Source of the DNA: Myxococcales bacterium
GTDB taxonomy: Bacteria > Myxococcota_A > Polyangia > JAHFDS01
Assembly: GCA_023248855.1 (NCBI GenBank)
Contig: JAHFDS010000011.1
Coordinates: 1 to 55,091 of the forward strand
DNA length: 55,091 bases
Direction: 5' to 3'
Part shown: one piece after another, positions 21,694 through 30,731 of the stretch
How the letters are laid out: every line of letters begins with the position of its first letter
Position numbering within the stretch: the stretch's first letter is position 1
Program-made: the position numbers and the translations under genes
Notes under the pieces: generated by a model
What the model saw: the letters and a program-made list of their open reading frames with translations, nothing else
Database searches by the model: none
Told to the model about the DNA's origin: nothing

Positions 21694-22290
21694 TCAGGGC
21701 GTCCTGCACTTCGATTCTACGGTGCAGTCGGCGACCTGGCCGCAGGGGCACGCCGTCTCGCGGATGCCGTCGCCGTCGCAGTCCGTGACGGTGGCGCAGT
21801 CGACCGAATGGCCGTCGCCCGCGAAGCAGGTGCCGGTGGCGGCGCAGAAGAAGGGCTTGTCCGGGTTGCAACCGACCGAAGGGCCACGCCGGCAGTACAC
21901 GTCCACACCGGGGCGACCGCACTTGCCCATCTCGCGCGAGCCTGGGCACTCGAGCAGCAGCGAGCCGCAGATGCACGCCTGGTCGGCCTTCCCGTTGCCG
22001 TCACAGTCGACGGCGGTCGTGCAGTCGATCTGTGACGTGTAACACGCACGCACCGGGCCCGAGCCGAGGTTCACCGTGCAGCGCCAAGGGTAGCCGTCCT
22101 CGGGACAGGCGGCGGTGTCCATCACGGCCGCGCCGGGGCACTCCGAGCCCGCGCTGCCGCTGCCGCTGCCGCCACCGCCGTCACCGCCGGCGCCCGCGTT
22201 TCCGCCGTTGCCACCAGCACCCACCCCGACCTTCTTGCCGTCGCCGCACCCAGCCGCGAGGAGCGCCATCACGAGAGCCAGCCGCTGCAT
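21694..22290 (-). CDS. Cys-rich lipoprotein with Gly/Ser linker
   Basis: 198 residues from ATG 22290. A signal peptide ends in the lipobox ALLAAGC, followed by a Gly/Ser-rich linker of about 25 residues (GGNGGNAGAGGDGGGGS), a pattern common in myxobacterial surface lipoproteins. The mature part has about 20 cysteines and two DCDG-type aspartate-rich loops (DCDGNGKADQACICG, DCDGDGIRETACPCG) that resemble calcium-binding repeats. No enzyme motif is seen. It lies 29 bp downstream of the OprP-like gene on the same strand, so it may be the last gene of the sulfate operon, and converges with the nucleotidase across 10 bp. Confidence 0.8.
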   Translation of the reverse strand: MQRLALVMALLAAGCGDGKKVGVGAGGNGGNAGAGGDGGGGSGSGSAGSECPGAAVMDTAACPEDGYPWRCTVNLGSGPVRACYTSQIDCTTAVDCDGNGKADQACICGSLLLECPGSREMGKCGRPGVDVYCRRGPSVGCNPDKPFFCAATGTCFAGDGHSVDCATVTDCDGDGIRETACPCGQVADCTVESKCRTP

Positions 22291-22319
22291 GGGCGGCGTT
22301 CTAGCACGAACCGGCAGGA

Positions 22320-23555
22320 TCAGAACGAGGCGTCGACGGCGAGTCGGACGAGGTGACGGGGTCGGCTCGCGCCGCCGTCGCCGAAGTACACGTGGTAGTC
22401 GCCCATCACCTTGAGGGCGTGGCCGTTGAGGTAGTAGGCGAGCCCCCCGCCGAGCTCCCTGCCGCCCTCCTGGACGAGCTTGACCAGGGCCGGATCCGTG
22501 GCCCTGGCGGGATCGCCCGAGGTCTTCGCGAAGAGCTGGCCAAAGCGGGCGTTCACCTCGAAGGCGCCCGTGACGAGGGTGCCGGCCTCCAGCACGTAGC
22601 CGCTTCCTGAGCGGGCGTACTCGGTGAGCGGCATCATGTTGGCGCCCGCGCCGGAATGCTGCTCGGTGCGGGCGGCGCGGTAGAGGTACTCGCCGAGGAA
22701 GTACAGGCCTCGCCACTTGAAGACCGCATCCGCAGCCGCGTGGACGTAGCTCACGCCGCCGAGGGTGAGGAGGCTTCCGGTGGTGGAGCGCTGGCGGCGC
22801 GTGTTGTCGTTGTAGGCGACGCCGCCGCCGACCGCCAGCTTGGGATCGGCATGACGCAGGAGGTCGCCCTGCACGTCGTCGTCGAACGCACCGAGTGGGC
22901 GCAACGTCAGGCGCGCGACGTAGAGCAGGCCGGCATCGACGGCGCCGACCCGGTTCTTGCCGTCGCCGCCGAAGACCCCGACCTGGTACGCGAGCAGGTG
23001 ATCGAGGCCGCCGAGATCGCTCGACGAGATCACCACGCCGGCGTCGCGATCGAGCGAGAGCTCATTGACGACCTGGGATCGATCGACCAGCGTGAGCGCG
23101 AGCTCGCGCACGGTGCGCGCGCGGTCGAAGGGCACCAAGAGCTGGCCGGCGCGGACGTTGGCGTCCCGGACGCCCGTGTACTCGACCCACGCGTCAAAGA
23201 GCGGCGACGAGGTCTGGTACTCCTTCTCGAAGTCGCTCGCCGCGACCGCGAGCTGCACGAAATACTCGAGGTGCGGGTCGAAGGTGTTGCCGGCGAGGAT
23301 GACGCGCGCGGTCCGCACGCCGAGCTCGTCGTTGGTGGCGCTGCCGGTGGGGTGCGCGAGCGTGTTGCGGAGCTGCAGGCGGCCACGCAGGTTGAGCGAG
23401 AAGCGCTGGTCGTTCGAGGTGAACGTGGTGCCCTTGCCGGGGCCGCCCGTGACAGTGAGTGGCGCCAGCTCCTCGTCGGCCCGTGCGGTCGTCGGTGCGA
23501 GGCCGCAGGCCACGACGGCAAGGGCGGTGAGGCTGCTGAAGGGCTGGGCCTTCAC
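22320..23555 (-). CDS. OprP/OprO-type outer-membrane porin
   Basis: 411 residues with a signal peptide (hydrophobic core [15 protein letters not shown], probable cut after ARA). The rest is a 16-strand-type barrel with alternating amphipathic strands and family traits [29 protein letters not shown] and [19 protein letters not shown] near the C-terminus. The protein ends in Phe, as needed for Bam recognition. OprP/OprO porins are anion-selective phosphate channels; here its ATGA overlap with cysW suggests use for sulfate or another oxyanion, which is inference. The first strands include acidic as well as basic residues; the lysine ladder of OprP cannot be assigned by eye. Confidence 0.8.
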   Translation of the reverse strand: MKAQPFSSLTALAVVACGLAPTTARADEELAPLTVTGGPGKGTTFTSNDQRFSLNLRGRLQLRNTLAHPTGSATNDELGVRTARVILAGNTFDPHLEYFVQLAVAASDFEKEYQTSSPLFDAWVEYTGVRDANVRAGQLLVPFDRARTVRELALTLVDRSQVVNELSLDRDAGVVISSSDLGGLDHLLAYQVGVFGGDGKNRVGAVDAGLLYVARLTLRPLGAFDDDVQGDLLRHADPKLAVGGGVAYNDNTRRQRSTTGSLLTLGGVSYVHAAADAVFKWRGLYFLGEYLYRAARTEQHSGAGANMMPLTEYARSGSGYVLEAGTLVTGAFEVNARFGQLFAKTSGDPARATDPALVKLVQEGGRELGGGLAYYLNGHALKVMGDYHVYFGDGGASRPRHLVRLAVDASF

Positions 23556-24409
23556 GAGGCGCCTCCACGCAGGGGTTCACGCGCGAGCGCACGGCGCTCG
23601 ATCGCGTGCTTGCCGAGGACGGTGACGACGGCCAGCAGGAGCAAGAGCGAGGCCACCGCGAACGCCGCGGCGAACTCGTACTCGTTGTAGAGGATCTCGA
23701 CGTGCAGCGGGATGGTGTTGGTGCGACCGCGGATGTGGCCCGACACCACCGAGACGGCGCCGAACTCGCCCATCGCGCGCGCGTTGCAGAGGATGACGCC
23801 GTAGACGAGGCTCCAGCGCAGGCTCGGCAGCGTGACGCGGCGGAAGGCCTGCCAGCCGCTCGCCCCGAGCGTGAGCGCCGCCTCCTCCTCATCGTTGCCC
23901 CGGGACTCGACGAACGGGATGAGCTCGCGCGCGACGAACGGGAACGTGATGAACACGGTCGCGAGCACGATCCCGGGCGTCGCGAAGATCACGTGCAGGT
24001 CGTGCGCGGCCAGCCACGGGCCGAACAGCCCCTGCGCCCCGAACAGCAGGACGAAGATCATGCCCGCGATCACCGGCGAGACCGCGAACGGCAGGTCGAT
24101 GAGCGTGATGAGCAGGCTCCGCCCGCGAAAACGGAACTTGCCGATCGACCAGGCCGCGGCGAGGCCGAAGACGACGTTGAGCGGGACCGCGACGAGGGCC
24201 ACGAACAGCGTCAGCCGCACCGCGGCGAGCGCGTTGGGATCGGACACCGCGCGCGCGAACACACCGAAGCCCTTGGAGAGCGCCTGCGCGACGATGACGC
24301 CGAGCGGCAGGAGGAGCACGGCCCCGAGGAGCACGACCACGAGCGCGATGAGCCCGAGGCGCACCCAGGCGGCATCGCGCTGGGCGAGCGAGCGCGCCTC
24401 GCCGGTCAC
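23552..24409 (-). CDS. cysW: Sulfate/thiosulfate ABC transporter permease
   Basis: 285 residues with six membrane segments and the binding-protein-dependent permease signature [22 protein letters not shown] (EAA loop). The pattern [18 protein letters not shown], and [19 protein letters not shown] in the last third, are typical of CysW. It forms the membrane channel with CysT. Its start overlaps the cysT stop by 4 bp and its stop overlaps the OprP gene start by 4 bp. The ATPase CysA is not encoded nearby. Confidence 0.93.
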   Translation of the reverse strand: MTGEARSLAQRDAAWVRLGLIALVVVLLGAVLLLPLGVIVAQALSKGFGVFARAVSDPNALAAVRLTLFVALVAVPLNVVFGLAAAWSIGKFRFRGRSLLITLIDLPFAVSPVIAGMIFVLLFGAQGLFGPWLAAHDLHVIFATPGIVLATVFITFPFVARELIPFVESRGNDEEEAALTLGASGWQAFRRVTLPSLRWSLVYGVILCNARAMGEFGAVSVVSGHIRGRTNTIPLHVEILYNEYEFAAAFAVASLLLLLAVVTVLGKHAIERRALAREPLRGGAS

Positions 24410-25242
24410 GCGGCCCTCCGCGCCACGGTCCAGGCCTGGAGGCGATTGACGAGGAGCAAGAGCACGAACGAAAGCGAGAGCATCACGGCCGCCAGCGCCG
24501 CGGCGCCCGTGTAGTCGAACTGCTCGAGCCGCGTCATGATGAGCAGCGTCGTCACTTCGGTCCTGCCGGGCATGTTGCCGCTGATGAAGACGACGCTGCC
24601 GTACTCGCCCAGGCCGCGCGCGAACGCCAGGGCGAAGCCGGTCAGGAGCGCCGGCAGCATCTGCGGCACCAGGATGCGCAGGAAGGTCTGCAGGCGCGTG
24701 GCGCCGAGCGCCGCGGCGGCCTCTTCGAGGTCGGGCCCGAGGGCCTCGAGCACGGGCTGGACCGACCGCACCACGAAGGGCAGGCCGACGAACACCAGCG
24801 CGAGGGTGATCCCGAGGGGGGTGAAGGCCACCTTGATGCCGAGCGCGGCCAGCGGCCTTCCGAGCCAGCCGTTCTCCGCGTAGAGGGTGGTGAGCGCGAT
24901 CCCGGACACCGCCGTCGGCATGGCGAACGGCATGTCGAGGAGGGAGTCAAGGATCGAGCGGCCGGGGAAACGGTAGCGCACGAGGACCCACGCGATGAGC
25001 ACGCCGAGCGCCGCGTTGACGGCCGCCGCGCCGAGCGCGACGCCGAAGGTCAGCCGGTAGGACGACAGTGCGCGGTCGCTGGCGACGGTCCGCCACAGGT
25101 CGGACGCCGAGCCGCTCGCGGCCTTCCACGCGATCATGGAGAGCGGCAGGAGCACGATGACGCCGAGGTAGGCCAGCGTGCAGCCGGTCGACAGGCCGAA
25201 GCCAGGCAGGATGCCCCGCGAGCGCGCGCGGGCGTCAGCCAT
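24406..25242 (-). CDS. cysT: Sulfate/thiosulfate ABC transporter permease
   Basis: 278 residues from ATG 25242 (a longer open frame exists upstream but has no permease-like content). Six membrane segments, the EAA loop [40 protein letters not shown] and [20 protein letters not shown] are characteristic of CysT/CysU. It pairs with CysW in sulfate uptake. Between its start and the end of sbp lies a 296-bp gap on the same strand, unusually long for this operon. Confidence 0.93.
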   Translation of the reverse strand: MADARARSRGILPGFGLSTGCTLAYLGVIVLLPLSMIAWKAASGSASDLWRTVASDRALSSYRLTFGVALGAAAVNAALGVLIAWVLVRYRFPGRSILDSLLDMPFAMPTAVSGIALTTLYAENGWLGRPLAALGIKVAFTPLGITLALVFVGLPFVVRSVQPVLEALGPDLEEAAAALGATRLQTFLRILVPQMLPALLTGFALAFARGLGEYGSVVFISGNMPGRTEVTTLLIMTRLEQFDYTGAAALAAVMLSLSFVLLLLVNRLQAWTVARRAA

Positions 25243-25538
25243 CCGTGCCCCTAGTGCTGCCCCCCAATGGTTGGACGGCACTTGAGCCTGGTGCAGCCTT
25301 CGCCGGCCAGCTGGCCGCAGCACTCGCGTACGCGGAGCGTGCGCAAGACAAACACCCAGGGCCGCTCGTCGAACCCGCTGACTTCACTGGAATCACGGAC
25401 AGCACTAGGTGTCTTGTTTGCTCGCGCTCTGCGCTCGCGAGTGCCGCACGCCGGGCGTTCGACGATTTCTCTCCACGACTCTACTCCGGTCAAACGCCTG
25501 ACGGGCGGCACGCGTCGGTGTGGACACGTGGCGAGACA
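25243..25538. other. 296-bp gap between sbp and cysT with no clear gene
   Basis: A minus-strand open frame of 86 codons (25511-25251) crosses it, ending with ECCGQLAGEGCTRLKC, but it has no recognisable family and no strong ribosome site. GC and codon pattern look less gene-like than the flanks, and there is a CTCGCG...CGCGAG inverted repeat near 25422-25443. It may hold a degenerate sequence or a processing/attenuation element within the operon. Confidence 0.3.
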
Positions 25539-26561
25539 CTACCTTGCTCCCGGCGCGTAGATGGCGTCGAAGGTGCCCCCGTCCGCGAAGTGCTCGAGCT
25601 GGACCTTCTTCCAGCCACCGAGCTCCTCGATGCCGACCAGCGTGAGCTTCGGGAACATGGCCGAGTGCCTGGCGAGGACGGCGGGATCGCGCGGGCGGTA
25701 GAAGCTCTTGGCGCACAGGGCCTGGCCCTCGGGCGTGTAGAGGAACTCGAGGTAGGCCCTGGCCACCTGGCGCGTGCCTCGCTTGTCGACGTTCTTGTCG
25801 ACCAGCGCGACCGGCGGCTCGGCCAGGATGCTGAGCGCCGGCACGACGACCTCGATCCTGTCCGCCCCGACCTTCTTGACGGCCAGCAGGGCCTCGTTCT
25901 CCCAGGCCAGGAGGACATCGCCCAGGCCGCGCTCGGTGAAGGTGGTGGTCGCGCCGCGTGCGCCCGAGTCGAGCACCGGCACGTTCCGAAAGAGCTGCGC
26001 GACGAAGGCCCTCGCCCGGGCGGGATCGTTGCCCCCCGCCCTGAGCGCGTGCGCCCAGGCCGCGAGGTAGTTCCACCGCGCGCCGCCCGAGGTCTTCGGG
26101 TTCGGCGTGATCACCTGGATGCCGGGCTTGACGAGGTCGTCCCAGCCCTTGATGCCCTTCGGGTTGCCCTTGCGCACCAGGAACACGATGGTCGAGGTGT
26201 ACGGGGTCGCGTGCTCGGGCAGCGCCTCCGCCCAGCCCGGCGCGACCAGCCCCGCCTTGGCGATGGCGTCGATGTCCCACGCCAGCCCGAGCGTCACCAC
26301 GTCGGCCTCGAGGCCGTCGATGACCGAACGCGCCTGCTTGCCCGATCCGCCGTGCGATTGCTCGATCGAGACGCTCTGCCCGGTCCTTGCCTTCCACTTC
26401 GCGGCGAAGGTGGCGTTCACCTCCTCGTAGAGCTCGCGCGTGGGGTCGTACGACACGTTGAGGAGCGTGATCGGGGCGCCCGCATTGCGGGCATCGGGCG
26501 GCGTGCGCGAGCAAGCCAGCGCGCCCAGGAGGCCAAGAACGAGGTGTCTGCGTTGCGTCAT
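25539..26561 (-). CDS. sbp: Sulfate-binding periplasmic protein (lipoprotein)
   Basis: 340 residues of the Sbp/CysP sulfate-binding family. The N-terminus has a lipobox (LLGALAC), so it is probably membrane-anchored rather than free. Family motifs: [39 protein letters not shown] with the sulfate-contacting Ser/Gly loop, LAWDIDAIA and [19 protein letters not shown]. It delivers sulfate to CysT/CysW. It is the first gene of the minus-strand operon; a good promoter lies 31 bp upstream. Confidence 0.94.
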   Translation of the reverse strand: MTQRRHLVLGLLGALACSRTPPDARNAGAPITLLNVSYDPTRELYEEVNATFAAKWKARTGQSVSIEQSHGGSGKQARSVIDGLEADVVTLGLAWDIDAIAKAGLVAPGWAEALPEHATPYTSTIVFLVRKGNPKGIKGWDDLVKPGIQVITPNPKTSGGARWNYLAAWAHALRAGGNDPARARAFVAQLFRNVPVLDSGARGATTTFTERGLGDVLLAWENEALLAVKKVGADRIEVVVPALSILAEPPVALVDKNVDKRGTRQVARAYLEFLYTPEGQALCAKSFYRPRDPAVLARHSAMFPKLTLVGIEELGGWKKVQLEHFADGGTFDAIYAPGAR

Positions 26562-26591
26562 CCAGGGGCCCCGAGGCAGCCGGGAGCATCC

Positions 26592-26619
26592 AATATAACG
26601 GATGAGAATCCGCGGTCAA
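26592..26619 (-). promoter_or_regulatory. Candidate sigma-70 promoter of the sulfate operon
   Basis: Minus-strand TTGACC (26619-26614), 16-bp spacer, TATATT (26597-26592): five of six matches at -35 and at -10. The predicted start near 26585 gives a leader of about 24 nt before the sbp ATG at 26561. It lies in the 118-bp gap after murJ. Confidence 0.6.
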
Positions 26620-26634
26620 CCGGAAAGCATGAGA

Positions 26635-26648
26635 GACAGGTGTCTGTC
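26635..26648. promoter_or_regulatory. Palindrome GACAG-GTGT-CTGTC upstream of the sulfate promoter
   Basis: Two 5-bp arms (GACAG, CTGTC) separated by four bases, about 16 bp upstream of the -35. Position suits an activator or repressor operator, for example for sulfur control; the cognate regulator is not identified. Confidence 0.35.
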
Positions 26649-26679
26649 ATCACGGACGCTGGAGGTCGACGGGCGCGTG

Positions 26680-28299
26680 TCAGCGGCGGAGGAGCTTGCG
26701 GCGAAGGCGCCCCAGCAGGCCGAGGATGGCCGAGGCTTCTTCCACGCGAAGCAGGCGCAGCAGCGCGACGTAGAGGCCGCCGCCGGCGGCGATCGGCACG
26801 AGGACGGCGATGAGCCGCTGCCAGGTGTGCTGTTCGCCGAGCGCCGCGACGAGGGAGTCCTGTAGCCCCCAGACGCCGATGCCCATCAGCAGCGCGGCGA
26901 GCCCCGCACGCGCCGAGGTCGAGCCCACCCCATGGCCACCGAGGCCCCCGTGACGCCTCCGGAATACCAGCGCGAGCACCGCCACGTTGGTGATGGCCGC
27001 CAGGGACGCGGCCAGCGCGAGGCCGCGATGGCCGAGGTGGGGGTAGAGCAGGACGCAGGCCGTGACGTTGGCGGCCATCGAGCCGAGGCTCGCGAGCATC
27101 GGCACGCGGGTCTCACCGAGCGCGTAGAACGCCGGCGCGAACACCTTGATGCTCGCGTACGCCCACAGGCCCACCGCGTAGCAGGCCAGCGCGCCCGCGG
27201 TGGCGCGCGTGGAGGGTGCCGAAAAGAGCCCGTGCTGGTAGATGAGGCGGATCGTCGGCTCCGCGAGCGCGATGAGACCCGCGGTCGCCGGCAGCGTGAA
27301 CACGGACAGGAGGCGCACGCCGTCGGCGAGCTCGCGCCGGAGCCCCAGGTGGTCACCCTCGGCCACGCGCCTTGCGAGCTGCGTCGCGGAGATGGTCCCG
27401 ATCGCGACGCCGAAGACGCCGATCGGCAGGTGCAGCAGGCGGAAGGCGGAGTTGAGCCACACCTGCGCGCCCTCGACGTGCGATGCGAGGCTCGACGACA
27501 CGGCGACGTTGACGTTGGTGGCGGCGACGCCGAGCACGGCGGGGACCATCAGGCGCGCGATCTGCCGCACGTGCGGATCGCGCAGCCGGAGGTCCAGCTG
27601 GACGCGGGGACGGAATCCTGTCCGCCATAACGGAGGGAGCTGGAGCGCAATGCCGCCGAGGCCTCCGAGCAGGACCCCGATGGCCCAGCCCGTGGCGGCG
27701 GGTCCGAGCTCGAAGTGCAGCAGGTACAACACCGCGCCGATGACGATCGCGATCAGGTTGAAGATGGTGGAGGCCGACGCCGGCGCCCCGTAGAGCGCCT
27801 CGGCGTTGAGCACACCCATCGCGAGCGCGCTCACGGAGACCACCAGCAGAAACGGCATCATCAGGCGCGTCAGACCGGTGGCGGCCACGGCCTTCTGCGG
27901 TGGAAACCCCTGCCCGAGCACCGCCACGATCTCGGGCGCGAACACGATGCCGAGCGCGACCACGAGCCCCACCACCACGAGCAGGTTGCCGAGCGTCCGG
28001 TGCGCGACCTCGTGGGCGCGCGGGCGGCCCTCCTTGGCCAGCGCGGTGGCGAAGACCGGCACGAACGCGCTCGACAGGGCGCCCTCGCCGAACAGGTCGC
28101 GGAGCAGGTTCGGGATTCGATAGGCGGTCGCGTAGGCGTCGCCCCAGAAGGTCGCGCCGAGCAGCGCGGTGACGAGCTGCTCGCGCACGAGGCCCGAGAC
28201 GCGCGAGATCATCGTGAGCGCGCCGATGAGCCCCGCGCCACGCGCGAGCCGAGCGCGCCCTCCGTGCCTGGGCCCCTGTGGAATGGGGAGGTCGTCCAC
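26680..28299 (-). CDS. murJ: Lipid II flippase MurJ (MviN)
   Basis: 539 residues from a GTG at 28299, about 14 hydrophobic segments of the MOP exporter fold. Family signatures are SRVSGLVREQLVTALLGAT with the Ser-Arg-x-x-Gly-x-x-Arg-Glu start, DAYATAYRIPNLLRDLFGEGALSSAF and the SAT... LARRVAEGD loop. It flips lipid-linked peptidoglycan precursors across the inner membrane. The start is 1 bp from the HEAT-protein stop, so both are translated from one mRNA. A short Arg-rich tail (LRRKLLRR) ends the protein. Confidence 0.93.
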   Translation of the reverse strand: MDDLPIPQGPRHGGRARLARGAGLIGALTMISRVSGLVREQLVTALLGATFWGDAYATAYRIPNLLRDLFGEGALSSAFVPVFATALAKEGRPRAHEVAHRTLGNLLVVVGLVVALGIVFAPEIVAVLGQGFPPQKAVAATGLTRLMMPFLLVVSVSALAMGVLNAEALYGAPASASTIFNLIAIVIGAVLYLLHFELGPAATGWAIGVLLGGLGGIALQLPPLWRTGFRPRVQLDLRLRDPHVRQIARLMVPAVLGVAATNVNVAVSSSLASHVEGAQVWLNSAFRLLHLPIGVFGVAIGTISATQLARRVAEGDHLGLRRELADGVRLLSVFTLPATAGLIALAEPTIRLIYQHGLFSAPSTRATAGALACYAVGLWAYASIKVFAPAFYALGETRVPMLASLGSMAANVTACVLLYPHLGHRGLALAASLAAITNVAVLALVFRRRHGGLGGHGVGSTSARAGLAALLMGIGVWGLQDSLVAALGEQHTWQRLIAVLVPIAAGGGLYVALLRLLRVEEASAILGLLGRLRRKLLRR

Positions 28300-28300
28300 G

Positions 28301-29302
28301 TCAGCGATGGGGTAGCTGCGTTTCTGGACCGCGCTTGCCCGGGGGCGCGGCGGGCTTGGCGGCGGGAGCCGGCGGACCGGGGAAGGGGGGCACGAGTGGT
28401 CGCGCGAGCTGCCGGGCGGCCTCCCCGCGCACCTGGCGGTCCCCGTGGGCCCGCGCGAGCTCTCCGAGCACCTGCCGGTCCGCGAGCGTGCCCGAAAGGC
28501 CCAGGCAGCCGAGCAGCTCGAGCACGTCCTCCGCCGGCGTGGCCCCGTCCCGCGCGATGCGTCGCGCGCGATCCGCCGTCATCGGCGCCAGCGCGCGAGC
28601 CTCGGGGAGGGTCTCGGCCAGCCGGCACAGCGCCGCGGCGGCTGCAGCGGTCACCTCCGTCGCCTGCTCCTTGTCGAGCAGCGCGCGCAGCCGCTCGGCC
28701 CCCCGCAGCGACAGGCCTGCGCCCATCGCCTCGACCGCGGCGCGACGCACGCGTGGATCCCCGTCCACGAGCAGCGCGGGCAGGTCGGCGAGCGACTCCG
28801 CGGACACACGGTTGCCGAGGGAGGCCACGGCGCCGAGGGCCGCGATGCGCAGCTCGGCATCATGCGGCCGCGAGGCCGCCGCGTGGGCCAGGGTCTGGGC
28901 GCTGCGCCGGATCGTGTCGTGCGGGATCTCGTCGCCCGCGAGCGGAGAGAGGCCATCTGCTATCACGGACGCGGCGTCGGCGGCCTCGCGTGCGAGGCCC
29001 TCGTCGACGTCTTCGGCCACCACGCGCGACAGCGGCTCGAGCAGGGTCCAGGCGTCCTCGATGCGCGGCGCCGCCGAGACCGCGGCCGAGCGCACGCGGC
29101 GGTCCTCGTTTCCCATGGCGCTGGCGAGCCCCGCGGGGCCGATGAGACGGGCGATCCGCTCGAGCTCGATCGCATCGCCGCGCTTCTTCGCCGCCGCGAG
29201 CGCCGACACCTGCGGGATCACCCGGCCTGGTCGCGGACTGGCCCCGGGCAGCCCGCGCGGGGCTCCGCTGACGAGGAGCAGCGCCAGGCCGAGGGCGATC
29301 AC
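28301..29302 (-). CDS. HEAT-repeat protein with signal peptide
   Basis: 333 residues from a GTG at 29302 that overlaps the previous stop (GTGA). The first 20 residues form a signal-peptide-like segment (IALGLALLLVSGAPRG). The body is alpha-helical repeats of HEAT/armadillo type, about 35 residues each (AVEAMGAGLSLRGAERLRAL, DPRVRRAAVEAMG), implying a protein-binding scaffold in the periplasm. The C-terminus is Pro-rich. No catalytic motif is seen. It sits between a small secreted protein and murJ, suggesting a link to envelope assembly (inference). Confidence 0.7.
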   Translation of the reverse strand: MIALGLALLLVSGAPRGLPGASPRPGRVIPQVSALAAAKKRGDAIELERIARLIGPAGLASAMGNEDRRVRSAAVSAAPRIEDAWTLLEPLSRVVAEDVDEGLAREAADAASVIADGLSPLAGDEIPHDTIRRSAQTLAHAAASRPHDAELRIAALGAVASLGNRVSAESLADLPALLVDGDPRVRRAAVEAMGAGLSLRGAERLRALLDKEQATEVTAAAAAALCRLAETLPEARALAPMTADRARRIARDGATPAEDVLELLGCLGLSGTLADRQVLGELARAHGDRQVRGEAARQLARPLVPPFPGPPAPAAKPAAPPGKRGPETQLPHR

Positions 29303-29772
29303 GGCAACGTCACGATGGTCTGCGCGTACACGATCTCCTTGCCCCCTTCCTTGCGGGCGACGCGGAGCGTGTACGCCTTGCCGGACTTGAGGCCATCGGA
29401 GTCGAACATGCGCAGCCTGGCCTGCACGGTGCTCGTGCCCTTCTTGGTCGCGATGTCGTAGACGTTCACGTACTCCTTGGCGTCCTTGCCCGCGTAGACG
29501 ACGAGGTTCACCGTGTCGGCCCAGGCCGGTTGCTTGAGGAAGGCGACAAACTGCATGTCCCAGCCGTCGCCCTCGCGCGTCGGCTGGCTCACCTTGAGCT
29601 TCTTCATCTGCTTTTGCAGATCTCCGTCCGAGCGGATGGGTCCGAGCTCGCTCTTGAGCAGGACGATCTGACCCTTCGGTGCCGCCGGGGCCGCCAAAGG
29701 CCGCCCCAGAACGAGAGCGAGCACGAGACCCGCAAGGGCAAAGGGGCGGGACCGGACCGAGCGCGCGCACAT
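29299..29772 (-). CDS. Small secreted protein of unknown function
   Basis: 157 residues from ATG 29772 with a signal peptide (FALAGLVLALVLGRPLAAPAAPKG). The mature protein is beta-rich (QIVLLKSELG, DTVNLVVYAGKDAKEYVNVYDI, KEGGKEIVYAQTIVTLP), with no recognised family. It begins a three-gene operon with the HEAT protein and murJ, and is divergent from lexA (about 130 bp). An in-frame upstream start would add 26 basic residues without a signal sequence, so the ATG at 29772 is preferred. Confidence 0.65.
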   Translation of the reverse strand: MCARSVRSRPFALAGLVLALVLGRPLAAPAAPKGQIVLLKSELGPIRSDGDLQKQMKKLKVSQPTREGDGWDMQFVAFLKQPAWADTVNLVVYAGKDAKEYVNVYDIATKKGTSTVQARLRMFDSDGLKSGKAYTLRVARKEGGKEIVYAQTIVTLP

Positions 29773-29856
29773 GGCTCGATTGTGGACCGAGGTGGGCCTG
29801 ATCTCCAGGAAGCGCGCGGATCTGCGACCTGGAGCCCTTCGTTGCCGCAAAAAAAG

Positions 29857-29898
29857 TTGACGCCGAACCTCCGTTCAGTACCTACTAGGATGTTCAGG
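29857..29898 (+). promoter_or_regulatory. lexA promoter with two GTTCAG LexA-box-like elements
   Basis: TTGACG at 29857-29862 is a good -35. GTTCAG occurs at 29873-29878 and 29892-29897, 19 bp apart, each preceded by CT/CC-rich sequence. The Myxococcus xanthus LexA box ends in GTTCAG, so these are likely autoregulatory SOS operators overlapping the promoter. The second overlaps the lexA ribosome site. Confidence 0.55.
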
Positions 29899-29906
29899 AG
29901 GTGTCC

Positions 29907-30719
29907 GTGACGCATCCGAGCAGCGACGAGATGGACTCTGACGCCGGAGAAGGCGCTGGGAGCCGCGGTCCCGTGGTCCCACTGACCGATCGGCAGCGGG
30001 AGGTGCTGACGTTCATTGCTCGCTCCATCCAGGAGCGGGGATACCCGCCGACGTTGCGCGAGATCGGCCAGAAGCTGGGCATCCGGTCGACCAACGGCGT
30101 CAACGATCACCTCAAGGCGCTGGAGAAGAAGGGGTACCTTCAGCGCGAGGACCTCAAGTCCAGGGCGCTACGGTGCCTCTCGCCGGACGGTCAGCCGCAG
30201 TCGTCGCGTGCGGGACGCGCTCCGGCGCCCCTCGACCTGCCATTGACCGGTGAGATGGTGGCGATCCCGCTCGTCGGGCGAGTGGCGGCGGGCGTGCCCA
30301 CGCTGGCGGTCGAGAACGTCGAGGACACGGTGCACGTGGATCGCTTCTTCCTCGGCCGACACTTTCGTGTCGGATCGGGGCGTGGCGTCGCCTCCGGGCG
30401 CGGGGGCGCCGTGTCCGCGGGCACGGAGACCGGGGCGGGCGCGCTGTTCGCGCTGCGCGTCAAGGGCGAGTCGATGATCGAGGACGGGATCTTCGACGGC
30501 GACTTCATCTTCGTGAAGAAGTCGCTCGAGCCGCAAAAGGGCGAGATCGTCGTCGTGATGATCGACGACGAGGCCACCTGCAAGCGCTACTACCCCGAGG
30601 GCGACACCATCCGCTTCCAGCCAGCCAACCACACCATGCAGCCCATCGTGGTGCGCAAGAAGGACTTCCGCAGCGTCAACATCATCGGCGTCGTGATCGG
30701 GGTGTACCGGCAGATCTGA
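29907..30719 (+). CDS. lexA: LexA repressor
   Basis: 270 residues. The start GTG at 29907 is chosen because AGGAGG (29896-29901) lies five bases upstream; the GTG at 29901 overlaps that site. The N-terminal winged helix is clear ([40 protein letters not shown]). The autocleavage Ala-Gly is in RVAAGVPTL, the catalytic Ser in [10 protein letters not shown] and the catalytic Lys in ATCKRYY. A Gly/Arg-rich insert of about 30 residues ([16 protein letters not shown]) separates the cleavage region from the S24 peptidase core. It controls the SOS response and probably itself. Confidence 0.95.
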   Translation: MTHPSSDEMDSDAGEGAGSRGPVVPLTDRQREVLTFIARSIQERGYPPTLREIGQKLGIRSTNGVNDHLKALEKKGYLQREDLKSRALRCLSPDGQPQSSRAGRAPAPLDLPLTGEMVAIPLVGRVAAGVPTLAVENVEDTVHVDRFFLGRHFRVGSGRGVASGRGGAVSAGTETGAGALFALRVKGESMIEDGIFDGDFIFVKKSLEPQKGEIVVVMIDDEATCKRYYPEGDTIRFQPANHTMQPIVVRKKDFRSVNIIGVVIGVYRQI

Positions 30720-30731
30720 CGCGGCCCACCC

